NCBI RefSeq assembly: GCF_000616095.1
Contig: NZ_BAMS01000001.1
Location: 1,302,001-1,366,000, forward strand
DNA: 64,000 nt
Reading direction: 5' to 3'
From: Sneathiella glossodoripedis JCM 23214
Lineage (GTDB): Bacteria > Pseudomonadota > Alphaproteobacteria > Sneathiellales > Sneathiellaceae
Shown here: positions 25,758 to 34,313 of the stretch, in pieces
Position numbering within the stretch: position 1 is the stretch's first letter
Layout of the letters: each line of letters starts with the position of its first letter
The notes under the pieces: generated by a model
Told to the model about the DNA's origin: nothing
What the model saw: only the letters and a program-made list of their open reading frames with translations
Database searches by the model: none
Translations under genes and position numbers: made by a program

Positions 25758-26399
25758 ATGATTTCTGCTGTTTTGTGGGATTTCGGTGGCGTATTAACGA
25801 CCAGTCCGTTTGAAAATTTTTTGCGGTACGAAGAAAAAAACGGTCTTCCTAAAAACTTTCTGCGCTCCGTTAATGCAACTAATCCTGATCAGAATGCATG
25901 GGCATTGTTTGAGCGGAGTGAAATTGATGCCAATGAATTTAATGACCGATTTCTTGCAGAAAGTACGGCATTAGGACACCCGGTTCCCGGGGAAGATGTC
26001 ATTAAATTGCTGTCCGGCGATCTGCGTCCCAAGATGGTAAGCGCCCTAAAAAGAATATCACAGGACTATCAGTGTGTTTGCCTCACTAATAATGTATCTG
26101 CCGGCAAAGGACCGGGCATGAGCCGCTCAGAAGAGCAGCAACGAGCAGTGAAAGAGGTCATGTCTTTGTTTGAGCAAGTAATTGAATCAAGCAAAATTGG
26201 AATGCGTAAGCCAGATCCGCGAATTTATACTTACACTTGTGAACAAATGAAGGTTCAGCCTCAGGAAATTTTGTACCTTGATGATCTGGGTATCAACCTT
26301 AAACCGGCCGCAGCCATGGGAATGACAACTGTAAAAGTTGTGTCTGAGGATCAGGCCCTTGATGACCTTGGGCGTCATCTGAACCAAGATTTCAAATAA
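25758..26399 (+). CDS. HAD-superfamily hydrolase (epoxide hydrolase N-terminal / ACAD10-like group)
   Basis: A 213-residue HAD-IA phosphatase-like protein. Motif I is WDFGGVLT, with the nucleophile Asp but Gly in the second catalytic Asp position, as in ACAD10-like relatives. Motif II is CLTNN, motif III the Lys in SSKIGMRKPDP, and motif IV YLDDLGINL. The first motif suggests a dehalogenase- or hydrolase-like or weak phosphatase activity; the substrate is unknown. It is followed by the nitronate monooxygenase gene at 22 bp, so the two probably form an operon. Confidence 0.85.
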   Translation: MISAVLWDFGGVLTTSPFENFLRYEEKNGLPKNFLRSVNATNPDQNAWALFERSEIDANEFNDRFLAESTALGHPVPGEDVIKLLSGDLRPKMVSALKRISQDYQCVCLTNNVSAGKGPGMSRSEEQQRAVKEVMSLFEQVIESSKIGMRKPDPRIYTYTCEQMKVQPQEILYLDDLGINLKPAAAMGMTTVKVVSEDQALDDLGRHLNQDFK

Positions 26400-26421
26400 G
26401 CATTCAAAACTGGAAAGAAAT

Positions 26422-27356
26422 ATGAACCGATTTCTTGCGCATACTGGAGCAAAGTATCCGATTGTTCAGGCACCTATGGTTGGATCGCACGCTCTCAACT
26501 GGCCTCGGCGGTCTGTAATGCCGGTGGGTTTGGTATCATTGAAACGTCCTCTGGGGAGACAGAAAATTGTATCGCCGAGATCAATAAAATGAAAGAGCTG
26601 ACGGATGCACCTTTTGGGATAAATCTGCCGTTACTTTTCCTGAGGGACGAAAATATGATCAGGTTTGTCGCGGAATCCGGCGTCAAGTTCGTAACAACTT
26701 CAGCAGGAAATCCACAAAAGCTGATCCATATTTTGAAAGAACATGACATAATCGTATACCATGCAGTTCCCACAGTGAAGGCTGCCTTAAAAGCGGTTGA
26801 GGCCGGCGTCGATGGTCTTGTTGTGGAAGGCGGTGAAGGTGGTGGGTTTAAAAATCCCGAAGAAGTATCGCTGCTTGTCTTACTGCAAGCCATACGGGAA
26901 AAGGTCGATGTACCAATGATTGCAGCGGGTGGCATTGTTGATGGACGTGGTATGGCTGCCGCTTTTGCTGCTGGGGCGGAAGCGGTTCAGATGGGAACCC
27001 GATTTGTATCTTCCAAGGAGAGTCCCGTGCACGATAATTACAAGAATGCAATTATCGGGGCTGAAGATGTGGGAACAGTTGTGCTCAATAAAAAATCCAC
27101 GCCTTGTATTCGGGCACTCAAAACGAACAAGACTTTGGAAATTTTTGAAGAAGGTGTCATGCCCAAAGACATGTTTGCAAAAATTAGGGACCTCTATTTC
27201 GGGGGTGATATGGAAGCGAGCGCGGGTCTTGCGGGGCAATCTGCTGCGTTAATTCACGGGCAAAAATCAGTCGCGGAAATTATTGAAGAAACAGTGACGG
27301 GTTTTCATAATATTTGCGATCGTATGGGAAGGTTTGCGAAGGAAAAAGGCTTTTAG
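26422..27356 (+). CDS. Nitronate monooxygenase (2-nitropropane dioxygenase family), frameshifted at 26478
   Basis: An FMN-dependent TIM-barrel enzyme that oxidises alkyl nitronates. ATG 26422 opens MNRFLAHTGAKYPIVQAPM. The next bases, ATGGTTGGATC, read out of frame; adding one G gives M-G-W-I-A-R-S-Q-L-A-S, exactly the family sequence. The rest is clean: VCNAGGFGIIETSSGE, FVTTSAGNP, VDGLVVEGGEGGG (phosphate-binding), PMIAAGGIVDG and AVQMGTRF. The restored length is 311 residues. The first in-frame ATG after the break (26589) would give a protein missing its first strand, so I annotate the whole gene with a probable one-base deletion in a G run. Confidence 0.9.
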
Positions 27357-27364
27357 GTACAAGC

Positions 27365-28222
27365 TTATTTGTGCCTGCGGTTTTTGATTTTATCAAGTTT
27401 CCGCTCTTCCCAGTCGCTGGAGAAATGTCTATCGCCATACAGTTTAAAAGCGCTGATCACCAGTGGAATTGTCATGCCAGCAGCAGGCCAAAGAGACCAC
27501 AGATAGGACGGTGATGTGACAAGGTTGAGGACTAGAAGAAACAGGAATATGGCTCCAAAAGTCATGCATCGCTTGTAAAATTTTGCCTGCTCCTTGACTT
27601 GACGTCGAATGAACGCTTCGTCTGCTGACATTTCATCAGAGTTGATCTCGGATTTATGGGTGTTCAAATCGGTAGTTTGGATCGGTGACGTGCTTAGCGT
27701 GTAAACAGAAACAGGTTCTTTGATATTTTTAACCTGCTTATTACCTATAAAGTTGAAATCGAAAGAGAGTTTTCCTTTCACGTGATCATACACGGTGCCC
27801 GAAATGCAAATTCCACCGGGTGACGCTAATCCTTCCAGGCGTGCTGCGATATTGACGCCATCGCCAAAAATGTCTTTGCCATCAACCATGACGTCGCCAA
27901 GGTTCAGTCCAATGCGAAAGGACAGGGGAACCTCTAACATCCCACTTTTTACAACTTCAGACAGGTTTTCCTGTACGTTGATTGCACAAGTTGTTGCGTT
28001 CACCACGCTTGAGAATTCAGCTATGATGGCGTCGCCCGCCATGTTTATAAGCCGCCCACCATGGTCCTCTATATGTGATTTGAAAATCTCCCGCGCCTTT
28101 TTAAGGCTTTCAAATGTAGCGACCTCATCCTCTTCCATCAGACGGCTGTAACCTGCTACATCTGCACAAAGTACTGTAGTCAGTTTTCTTTCCATTGTTG
28201 CAGATGTTTTCTGTTCCGTCAT
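27365..28222 (-). CDS. Class III adenylate/guanylate cyclase fused to a 2TM domain
   Basis: A 285-residue protein. Residues ~12-165 are a class III nucleotide cyclase catalytic domain: VLCADVAGYSRLME (metal Asp), MAGDAIIAEF (second metal Asp), FRIGLNLGDVMV, DIFGDGVNIAARLEGLA (Asn-x3-Arg). After an acidic linker, residues ~205-275 are a 2TM domain: two hydrophobic segments between RRQVKEQAKFYKRC and WEERKLDKIKNRR. The catalytic domain is therefore N-terminal and cytoplasmic, anchored by its C-terminus, the reverse of most membrane cyclases. It should make cAMP or cGMP. Its start directly abuts the stop of the preceding small gene. Confidence 0.9.
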   Translation of the reverse strand: MTEQKTSATMERKLTTVLCADVAGYSRLMEEDEVATFESLKKAREIFKSHIEDHGGRLINMAGDAIIAEFSSVVNATTCAINVQENLSEVVKSGMLEVPLSFRIGLNLGDVMVDGKDIFGDGVNIAARLEGLASPGGICISGTVYDHVKGKLSFDFNFIGNKQVKNIKEPVSVYTLSTSPIQTTDLNTHKSEINSDEMSADEAFIRRQVKEQAKFYKRCMTFGAIFLFLLVLNLVTSPSYLWSLWPAAGMTIPLVISAFKLYGDRHFSSDWEERKLDKIKNRRHK

Positions 28223-28564
28223 TTAGTGGTCCGATACACTCATGAATTTATCCTCGAGGCCGGTTGAGTGGGCAAGCCCAATTGCTGTGATAATGATTTC
28301 TTGTGGGTAAGTATCCCGAACGAGCCCTTTGCGTGCCAAAGCCACCCACACGGAGGGATTTTCTAGGCCGCTGGCATCTTTGCTATGAACCACAAATTCC
28401 CCAACGTGCATATGATTTCCATGGGCGTGAGGCATTTTTGTGATACGAATATCGTCACTATCTGGTACCGGCATCGAACTGTCAGGATCCTTCGCAAGAA
28501 CCTGCAGTAAAGCAAGTGTTTTACTTTGAAGTGGATTGAGTTTGACTTTAGGTTTTTTGGCCAT
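28223..28564 (-). CDS. Conserved hypothetical protein with His-rich motif
   Basis: A 113-residue soluble protein I cannot assign. The N-terminus is basic (MAKKPKVKLNPLQSKTLALL), consistent with a helical winged-helix-like start. The centre has the striking stretch MPHAHGNHMHVGEFVV with four histidines, possibly metal-binding, and the C-terminal half (VWVALARKGLV, EIIITAIG) reads like a small alpha/beta fold. It lies 9 bp after the haloalkane dehalogenase gene and directly before the cyclase gene, so all three are probably one transcript. Confidence 0.75.
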   Translation of the reverse strand: MAKKPKVKLNPLQSKTLALLQVLAKDPDSSMPVPDSDDIRITKMPHAHGNHMHVGEFVVHSKDASGLENPSVWVALARKGLVRDTYPQEIIITAIGLAHSTGLEDKFMSVSDH

Positions 28565-28573
28565 GACTTGCTT

Positions 28574-29455
28574 TCAGGAAACAGAGTTTAAAAAGCTATC
28601 TATAGCTTGCCCGATTTCAGTTGGGGAGTCCTCCTGAATAAAATGTAATCCTTTGACGGAAATTTCTTGCTGGTTTGGCCAGGTTCGGCAGAATTCACGT
28701 TGCTCACCGATTAAAATGGAGCCCGGTTCAGCGTTTATGAACAATTTTGGCAAATTGCAGCTGCTAAGCCAGTTAGCATAGGCTTGAACAATGTCGACAA
28801 CTTCTTTTGGTTCGCCTGCAATTGGTATCTGCCTTGGCCAGGTCAACGTCGGTCGCCGGTCCTCGCCAGCGTGACGAAATGGCCGGATATATTCTCTAAG
28901 TTCTTCTTCTTCAAGTTCACGGATGATGGATGACGGCAGCACCCGTTCAACGAAGATGTTTTTCTCCAATACCAGTTCTTCGCCTGCTTCACTACGAAAG
29001 GCTTGGAAAATATTCCTCGCGTTCTCAGGCCATGCATCCCAATTTGGTATTGGCTGGACGATCCCTTCCATATAGGCAATAGCTTTAACAGCATCGCGGT
29101 TATTATTTGCCCAATCAAAGCCAAGGGCGGACCCCCAATCGTGGAGTACCAGCGTGACGTTTTTCTTCACATTTAGGTAATCAAGGAGGTCGGCCAAAAA
29201 ACTCTTATGTTCTGCAAATGTGTAGCTGCCAGGGCCGCTTTGGGGTAACTTTTCGGAATCACCCATCCCGATTAAGTCGGGCGCGATCAGGCGGCCTTTA
29301 CCTTCCAAATGTGGCATAATATTTCGCCACAAATAACTGCTCGTTGGGTTTCCGTGAAGGAAGACAATTGGATCACCTTCACCCTCTTCAATATACGACA
29401 TTTTCAAACCACGAATTGTGGCGAACTCTTTTTTGTATTTTTGTTGAGCTGTCAT
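28574..29455 (-). CDS. dhaA: Haloalkane dehalogenase (alpha/beta hydrolase, HLD-II type)
   Basis: A 293-residue alpha/beta hydrolase. The nucleophile D106 is in [10 protein letters not shown], with the halide-binding W107 right after it. The second halide residue N36 is in [14 protein letters not shown], the acid E130 in AYMEGIV, and the base H271 in [10 protein letters not shown]. This Asp-Glu-His triad with an N/W halide pair is that of HLD-II dehalogenases such as LinB and DhaA. It hydrolyses haloalkanes to alcohol and halide. Preferred substrates cannot be inferred from sequence. It is the first gene of the unit leading to the cyclase. Confidence 0.93.
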   Translation of the reverse strand: MTAQQKYKKEFATIRGLKMSYIEEGEGDPIVFLHGNPTSSYLWRNIMPHLEGKGRLIAPDLIGMGDSEKLPQSGPGSYTFAEHKSFLADLLDYLNVKKNVTLVLHDWGSALGFDWANNNRDAVKAIAYMEGIVQPIPNWDAWPENARNIFQAFRSEAGEELVLEKNIFVERVLPSSIIRELEEEELREYIRPFRHAGEDRRPTLTWPRQIPIAGEPKEVVDIVQAYANWLSSCNLPKLFINAEPGSILIGEQREFCRTWPNQQEISVKGLHFIQEDSPTEIGQAIDSFLNSVS

Positions 29456-29547
29456 TGCTGCCTCTGGGCTGTGGTGTCGATAAAATCAAAGGTGAGTATA
29501 AGCGCTGATGGCCCGGATGCAAAATTTCTTGTCGTGGAGATTGGTCT

Positions 29548-29715
29548 CTAATTGATTGAGACAGGCTGTTGCTCTTGTTTCTCTCTGTATTGGGCAACGA
29601 TTGTGCGCAGCTCGTCCACACTTACCCCATCCCGGTCAAGCAATAGCAGCAAAACCGGATCTGCCAATAGATCTTCGATGTCGGGTTCAGTTGTTTCTAC
29701 TTTAACTTCTTGCAT
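29548..29715 (-). CDS. Small acidic hypothetical protein (55 aa)
   Basis: A 55-residue ORF starting MQEVKVETTEPDIEDLLADP and ending EQQPVSIN, with AAGGAG ten bases before its ATG. The acidic N-terminus is followed by VLLLLLDRDGVSVDELRTIVAQYRE, a likely pair of helices. It has good codon structure and a strong ribosome-binding site and fills an otherwise empty stretch, so I consider it real. Function unknown. Confidence 0.65.
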   Translation of the reverse strand: MQEVKVETTEPDIEDLLADPVLLLLLDRDGVSVDELRTIVAQYREKQEQQPVSIN

Positions 29716-29849
29716 TGTTTACTCCTTGGTTCTTGAAATTACGCAATGGAGATAAATTTCAATTGCTGCAGAAGTATGACGCAACTGTTGTATTTCAATG
29801 GCATCAATTGGTTAGCTGTTACCGTTGTTACAAAATTAGTAAATAACGG

Positions 29850-30041
29850 TTAGGTCTCCGTTGGGCTTTCATCCAGTTTTTTGCCATCAAGTTCCTTAAT
29901 AGCATTAGAATTCTGTTTTGACTCTGTTACTTTTTCGGCTTTGCTTCGGCCGTATTTGACTCTGTTTTCAGATGCCTGTTTCTCTTTGGCATCCTTCTTT
30001 TTCGCTTTGCGAAATTTGTTCAAATTGACCACATTGCTCAT
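29850..30041 (-). CDS. DUF4169 family small basic protein
   Basis: A 63-residue, highly charged protein with the family start MSNVVNLNKFRKAKKKDAKEK and the ENRVKYGRSKAEK motif. Probably one long basic helix; function unknown. It follows the ribbon-helix-helix gene, the usual neighbour in alphaproteobacteria next to fumarase. Confidence 0.85.
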   Translation of the reverse strand: MSNVVNLNKFRKAKKKDAKEKQASENRVKYGRSKAEKVTESKQNSNAIKELDGKKLDESPTET

Positions 30042-30102
30042 GATTTCAAGCCTCCTCGGTCAAAATTAATTGTAGAGAATTTGGTAAATACTACGGCCAA
30101 AT

Positions 30103-30333
30103 TCAAGGTGATGGACGTAATTTTCCAGTAAGAACTTCTTCGAGTACAAACAGCCGAATAGCGCTGGAGAGGTTTCCTTGCCGGCGCTCATCAATATCAG
30201 AGATCAAAGCATTTATACTGACATTACGTTCTTTGGCCGCTGTGCAAAACAGATCCCAAAATGGTTTTTCCAAGGATATGCTTGTGCGGTGCCCCGAAAT
30301 GCTAACTGAATGTTTGATAATTTCAGTCGTCAT
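30103..30333 (-). CDS. Ribbon-helix-helix domain protein (RHH_4 family)
   Basis: A 76-residue protein. The beta-strand HRTSISLEKPFWDLFCTAA is followed by the helices around NVSINALISDIDERRQGNLSSAIRLFVLEEV, a ribbon-helix-helix fold with an RHH_4-type insertion. Such proteins are often misnamed arylsulfate sulfotransferases. It likely binds DNA as a dimer. Its position 15 bp after the fumarase gene is a conserved arrangement, though what it regulates is unknown. Confidence 0.88.
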   Translation of the reverse strand: MTTEIIKHSVSISGHRTSISLEKPFWDLFCTAAKERNVSINALISDIDERRQGNLSSAIRLFVLEEVLTGKLRPSP

Positions 30334-30348
30334 GCCGGGGCAACAATA

Positions 30349-31959
30349 TTATTTACGGGCGAAGAAATCGTTGCCTTTGTCGTCAGTGACAATAAAGGCG
30401 GGGAAGTCTTCAATTTCAATTCGCCAGATAGCTTCCATTCCGAGCTCTTCAAATTCCTGAACTTCAATTTTCTTGATGTTGTTCTGAGCGAGAATTGCTG
30501 CAGGACCACCGATAGAGCCAAGATAGAAGCCACCGTGTTTTTTACAGGCGTCTACAACTGCCTTGCTTCTGTTCCCTTTGGCCAACATGATCATGCTGCC
30601 GCCCTTCGCCATAAATTCATCGACATATCCATCCATGCGCCCGGCAGTTGTTGGACCAAAAGATCCGGAAGCATAGCCCTCGGGTGTTTTTGCGGGGCCA
30701 GCATAATAGATTATATGATCTTTGAAATATTGCGGTAGATCCTCTCCGGCATCCAAGCGTTCACGCAATTTACGATGCGCAAGATCACGGGCGACGATAA
30801 TGGTGCCAGTCAAGCTTAACCTTGTGCGGATCGGGTATTGGCTAAGTGTCGCCAGAATTTCTTTCATTGGCCTGTTGAGGTCCACTTTGACCACATTGTC
30901 ATCCAAGTGTTCTTCTGTTACCTCAGGCAAATATTTTGCCGGGTCTCTTTCCAGTTGCTCTAGGAAAACACCGTCTTTGGTAATTTTTCCTTTGATCTGG
31001 CGATCCGCAGAGCAGGAAACCCCGATACCAATCGGGACACTTGCGCCATGTCGTGGCATTCTGATGACCCTGACATCATGGCAGAAATATTTGCCGCCAA
31101 ACTGGGCACCAATTCCGATGCTCTGGCTCAGTTTCAGGACTTCTTTTTCCATCTCCATATCACGGAACGCGCGGCCATATTCGTTTCCGGTTGTTGGTAG
31201 ATTGTCATAATATTTTGTGGATGCCAGCTTAACTGTTTTCATTGTGTCTTCAGCAGACGTGCCACCTATGACGATTGCCAGATGATAGGGGGGGCAGGCT
31301 GCGGTTCCCAGTTCCGCTATTTTTTCCTCAATGAAGGGAAGAAGACGATCTGGTGACAAGACGCTTGGAACAGCTTGATGCAAGAAAGATTTATTGGCAG
31401 ACCCACCGCCTTTGGCGATGAAGAGGAATTCATAAGCGTTGCCATCCGTTGCATAGAGATCAATTTGCGCCGGCAAGTTTGTTCCCGTGTTTTTCTCATC
31501 GAACATGCTGAGCGGCGCCAGTTGGGAGTATCTGAGGTTGGTTTCGGTGTATGTTTTAAATACACCTTTGGACAGAGCAGCCTTATCCTGTCCGTCTGTC
31601 CAGACATACTGACCTTTTTTGCCCATGATGATCGCCGTTCCAGTATCCTGACAGCCAGGCAGTACCATCCCGGCAGCGATATTGGCATTTTTGAGAAGCT
31701 CTGTAGCAACGAACTTGTCATTCTCTGACGCTTCATCATCTTTGAGAATGTTAGCAAGTTGCTGCAGGTGAGCCGGGCGTAACAGATGGGCGACATCGCG
31801 CATTGCTTCTGCTGATAGTAATTCGAGCGCTTCAGGCTCGATTTTCAATATTTCTTTTCCGTCTACCTCAATTGTTGAGACATGGTTGTCCGTAACCTTC
31901 CGGTAAGGAGTATCGTCTTCACCGATTGAAATAATATCCTGATAATGAAATTCCGGCAT
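30349..31959 (-). CDS. Class I fumarate hydratase (iron-sulfur)
   Basis: A 536-residue fumarase starting at [10 protein letters not shown] (ATG 31959; an upstream extension by 11 codons is not supported). Class I features include the N-terminal domain with [19 protein letters not shown] (cluster Cys), [14 protein letters not shown] and [17 protein letters not shown], and a C-terminal beta domain with [21 protein letters not shown] split across it. It hydrates fumarate to malate in the TCA cycle using a 4Fe-4S cluster, so it is oxygen-sensitive. It leads a fum-RHH-DUF4169 group. Confidence 0.96.
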   Translation of the reverse strand: MPEFHYQDIISIGEDDTPYRKVTDNHVSTIEVDGKEILKIEPEALELLSAEAMRDVAHLLRPAHLQQLANILKDDEASENDKFVATELLKNANIAAGMVLPGCQDTGTAIIMGKKGQYVWTDGQDKAALSKGVFKTYTETNLRYSQLAPLSMFDEKNTGTNLPAQIDLYATDGNAYEFLFIAKGGGSANKSFLHQAVPSVLSPDRLLPFIEEKIAELGTAACPPYHLAIVIGGTSAEDTMKTVKLASTKYYDNLPTTGNEYGRAFRDMEMEKEVLKLSQSIGIGAQFGGKYFCHDVRVIRMPRHGASVPIGIGVSCSADRQIKGKITKDGVFLEQLERDPAKYLPEVTEEHLDDNVVKVDLNRPMKEILATLSQYPIRTRLSLTGTIIVARDLAHRKLRERLDAGEDLPQYFKDHIIYYAGPAKTPEGYASGSFGPTTAGRMDGYVDEFMAKGGSMIMLAKGNRSKAVVDACKKHGGFYLGSIGGPAAILAQNNIKKIEVQEFEELGMEAIWRIEIEDFPAFIVTDDKGNDFFARK

Positions 31960-32074
31960 TTGAAGTGCTCTTTCAGACCTAGAGTAATGCAAGAGAACAC
32001 ATCACTTCCACGCTCCCCGCCAGTTTCAGGAAATGATGGCCTCGAACCTATTTTAAGAGTTGGGAGCCGTTTTG

Positions 32075-32551
32075 TCAGTTTTTGCGAAAGGCGTCCAGCG
32101 TAATGACTTCGCCAGCTTTATTCTCTGATGGTTTTTCTTCGTCTGACTTCGCATCTGAAGAGCTTTCAGAGGCAGTTGCCGATTTGGCATTGCCGCCAGC
32201 CGTCAGATTGAACTGAAGTCCGAATTGTACAGACGGGTCTGCAAATGCAGTTACAGCGTCAAACGGAATTTCAAGGGTTTCCCGCTGATGGTTAAAACTC
32301 AGGCCGAGGCTGAACTTTGTCTCGTCGACTACCAAGTCCCAGAACTGGTGCTGCAGGACGATCGTCATTTCTTCCTTGTAGCGTTCTTTGAGGTGAGCAG
32401 GAATATCTACGCCGTCAAAGTGAGTCTTAAAGGTAATATAAAAATGTTGTTGTCCGCTGAGGCCATGTTCCGCTGCGTGACGAAGCGAATCCCTTACTAC
32501 ATTAATCAGGGCACGCTCTACGAGTAAATTGTAATTTATTTCGCCAGACAT
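32075..32551 (-). CDS. sspB: SspB-type ClpXP adaptor
   Basis: A protein of about 158 residues starting MSGEINYNLLVERALINVVR at ATG 32551; upstream in-frame codons overlap the tmRNA gene and are not protein. The globular part (HFYITFKTHFDGVDIPAHLKERY split, EMTIVLQHQFWDL, VPFDAV-like IPFDAVTAFADPSVQFGLQF) is the tag-binding dimer domain. An Ala/Ser/Glu-rich linker follows, and the tail ends VITLDAFRKN, the C-terminal ClpX-binding motif of alphaproteobacterial SspB. It captures tmRNA-tagged proteins and delivers them to ClpXP. The tmRNA gene lies immediately upstream on the same strand. Confidence 0.92.
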   Translation of the reverse strand: MSGEINYNLLVERALINVVRDSLRHAAEHGLSGQQHFYITFKTHFDGVDIPAHLKERYKEEMTIVLQHQFWDLVVDETKFSLGLSFNHQRETLEIPFDAVTAFADPSVQFGLQFNLTAGGNAKSATASESSSDAKSDEEKPSENKAGEVITLDAFRKN

Positions 32552-32639
32552 GTTTCTAATATCACTCCCGCATGATGTCGGTTTAGATCGTGCCGCTAAG
32601 CGGTCGCAAAATCCTGTGGTCGAAGAGCCTGTTCTCTTC

Positions 32640-32935
32640 ATCGAAAGTGAAGGGGCTTCTGTTGCCAGGTGCCCCTCCGAACCCCGTGTAGTGCAATTAA
32701 GCAGCTACGGCAAATGCTTCGTTATCGTTTGCATTTGTAAAGTTTGAACCGATAACGGTGGTATCTCACCGAGCGAAAATTACGTCTTTACTGCGCGCGT
32801 CGAACCTATTTCGCCCCCATATGAAATTATGGTGGAGGCGCCGGGTACCGCCCCCGGGTCCGCAACGTTTATTCCACGAAACGTTTATCGCCATAGTTGG
32901 TTGCCCAACAGTATTAATATAAACATTCGTTGGTC
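32640..32935 (-). ncRNA. ssrA: Transfer-messenger RNA, circularly permuted two-piece form
   Basis: On the minus strand the acceptor piece comes first. It carries a T-arm-like hairpin (CCGGG-GGCGGTA-CCCGG) and an acceptor end CGCCTCCACCA that ends at 32830 with an encoded CCA. A 9-base intervening loop (32829-32821) precedes the coding piece, whose 5' end GGGGGCG near 32818 pairs with CGCCTCC (seven pairs, one G-U). The tag reading frame follows, then a downstream hairpin region (GGGGCACC...GCCCC). This is the permuted tmRNA of alphaproteobacteria, which rescues stalled ribosomes. Outer ends are approximate (about 32935 and 32640). The boundary nearest sspB could extend some bases further. Confidence 0.93.
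32697..32732 (-). other. tmRNA proteolysis-tag reading frame
   Basis: GCA resume codon at 32732, then codons for A-N-D-N-E-A-F-A-V-A-A and TAA at 32699-32697. With the tRNA-borne Ala the tag is A-ANDNEAFAVAA. The ANDN start and VAA end are typical of alphaproteobacterial tags; the middle is shorter than in Caulobacter. Confidence 0.93.
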
Positions 32936-32965
32936 ATTTTGAAAGGCCCCAATTGTAAAGATATT

Positions 32966-33485
32966 TTAAGGGGCGCTATTTCGCTCCAGTATTCTGAATG
33001 TATGGGGGTAATCGTTTCTTTCCGACGCTGTATGTGCCTCTTCAAATATTACTTTCCACGCCTCGCCCGGTAGAGGGTCAAAATACGTATCTCCAACCAT
33101 TTCTGTATGAACGAAGGTTATGTAGTATCGTTCGATATCACCGCAAAATAATTTATAAATTTCACCGCCTCCGATGATCATAATTTCTTCGGCAGATCTT
33201 TGTGCGGCATCTTCTCGCGCCAGTTTGAGTGCACTTTCTTTACTGTCCGCCACTAGCGCTCCGCTCGCGGTAAAAGAAGCGTCCCGGCTCAGAATAATGC
33301 TGGTTCTGCTTCAAAGTGCCGGGAAGCGATGCGAAAGTCTTGCGCCCCATTATCATCGGTTTATTGAGTGTGTGTTTCTTGAACCATTGCAGATCATTGG
33401 ATAAACGCCAGGGTAGCGAGTTGTCGGACCCTATGACCCCATTCTCAGACACAGCCAAAATCGCGCTTACTTTCATTTTTGCCAC
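32966..33485 (-). CDS. folA: Dihydrofolate reductase, frameshifted near 33290
   Basis: Reduces dihydrofolate to tetrahydrofolate with NADPH. The first half shows MKVSAILAVSENGVIGSDNSLPWRLSNDL, with the Met20-loop-like NSLPW, then MIMGRKTFASLPG. The frame then breaks after LKQNQH. In the other frame the normal continuation appears (I-L-S-R-D-A-S-F), leading to the second half with IMIIGGGEIYKLF and HTEMVGDTYFDP. A net loss of two bases (or gain of one) near 33290 restores about 172-173 residues, the usual length. It follows thyA by two bases in the classical thyA-folA operon. Confidence 0.92.
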
Positions 33486-33487
33486 CT

Positions 33488-34282
33488 TTACACAGCAACT
33501 GGTGCAGCAATATGCGGATCGGCCACATAATCGAGAAGTTTGAAATCCTCATATTTGAAAGCGAACAGATCTTTTATGTCTGGGTTTATTTGCATTGTTG
33601 GTAAGGAACCGGGAGTGCGTGTCAGTTGCAGGTCGGCTTGCTCAATGTGATTGGCATACAAATGGGTGTCACCAAAACTGTGAACAAAGTCACCGGGTTC
33701 CAGATCGCAAACCTGAGCGATCATCATGGTAAGTAACGCGTAGGAGGCAATATTGAAAGGGACGCCCAGAAATACATCTGCGCTGCGCTGGTATAACTGG
33801 CAGGAGAGTTTGCCGTCAGCGACATAAAACTGAAAAAGGCAATGACAGGGAGGGAGCGCCATGTTGTCGACGTCAGCCGGGTTCCAAGCTGTGACAATAT
33901 GGCGGCGAGAATCAGGGTTGTCTTTGATTTGGTCTATGAGCTTCTTGATCTGATCGATTTTGTCGCCATTTGGTGCGGGCCAAGATCGCCACTGATATCC
34001 GTAAACAGGACCAAGGTCACCATTTTCGTCCGCCCATTCATCCCAAATTCGTACACCATTTTCCTGCAGGTATTTGATATTCGTATCACCTGCGAGAAAC
34101 CATAAAAGTTCATGAATAATGGACTTAAGATGCAGTTTCTTGGTTGTCAGAACTGGAAAACCCTGAGACAGATCAAACCGCATCTGGTGGCCAAAAATAC
34201 TATAGGTGCCAGTGCCAGTTCGATCAGATTTATAAGCGCCTTCCTGCCTGATCTTTTTTAAAAGGTCCAGATACTGCTGCAT
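33488..34282 (-). CDS. thyA: Thymidylate synthase
   Basis: A complete 264-residue enzyme that methylates dUMP to dTMP with methylenetetrahydrofolate. The catalytic Cys is in [61 protein letters not shown] and [14 protein letters not shown] are present; it ends in APVAV as most ThyA do. It heads the thyA-folA operon and faces the glycosyltransferase gene with only about 30 bp between the start codons. Confidence 0.98.
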   Translation of the reverse strand: MQQYLDLLKKIRQEGAYKSDRTGTGTYSIFGHQMRFDLSQGFPVLTTKKLHLKSIIHELLWFLAGDTNIKYLQENGVRIWDEWADENGDLGPVYGYQWRSWPAPNGDKIDQIKKLIDQIKDNPDSRRHIVTAWNPADVDNMALPPCHCLFQFYVADGKLSCQLYQRSADVFLGVPFNIASYALLTMMIAQVCDLEPGDFVHSFGDTHLYANHIEQADLQLTRTPGSLPTMQINPDIKDLFAFKYEDFKLLDYVADPHIAAPVAV

Positions 34283-34313
34283 AAAGTGATACTCTTTTCA
34301 ATGAAACTATTAT

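Noticed and set aside
30722-31210. Plus-strand frame of 162 codons inside the fumarase gene
   Set aside because: Antisense shadow of a conserved gene; no family match by eye.
32552-32641. N-terminal extension of SspB by 30 codons
   Set aside because: It falls between sspB and the tmRNA 3' region. The canonical SspB start MSGEINYNLL lies downstream, and the added residues look non-protein-like.
32640-32935. Ordinary tRNA gene from the encoded CCA end
   Set aside because: There is no anticodon arm. The CCA end is followed by a loop and the tagged coding piece of a permuted tmRNA.
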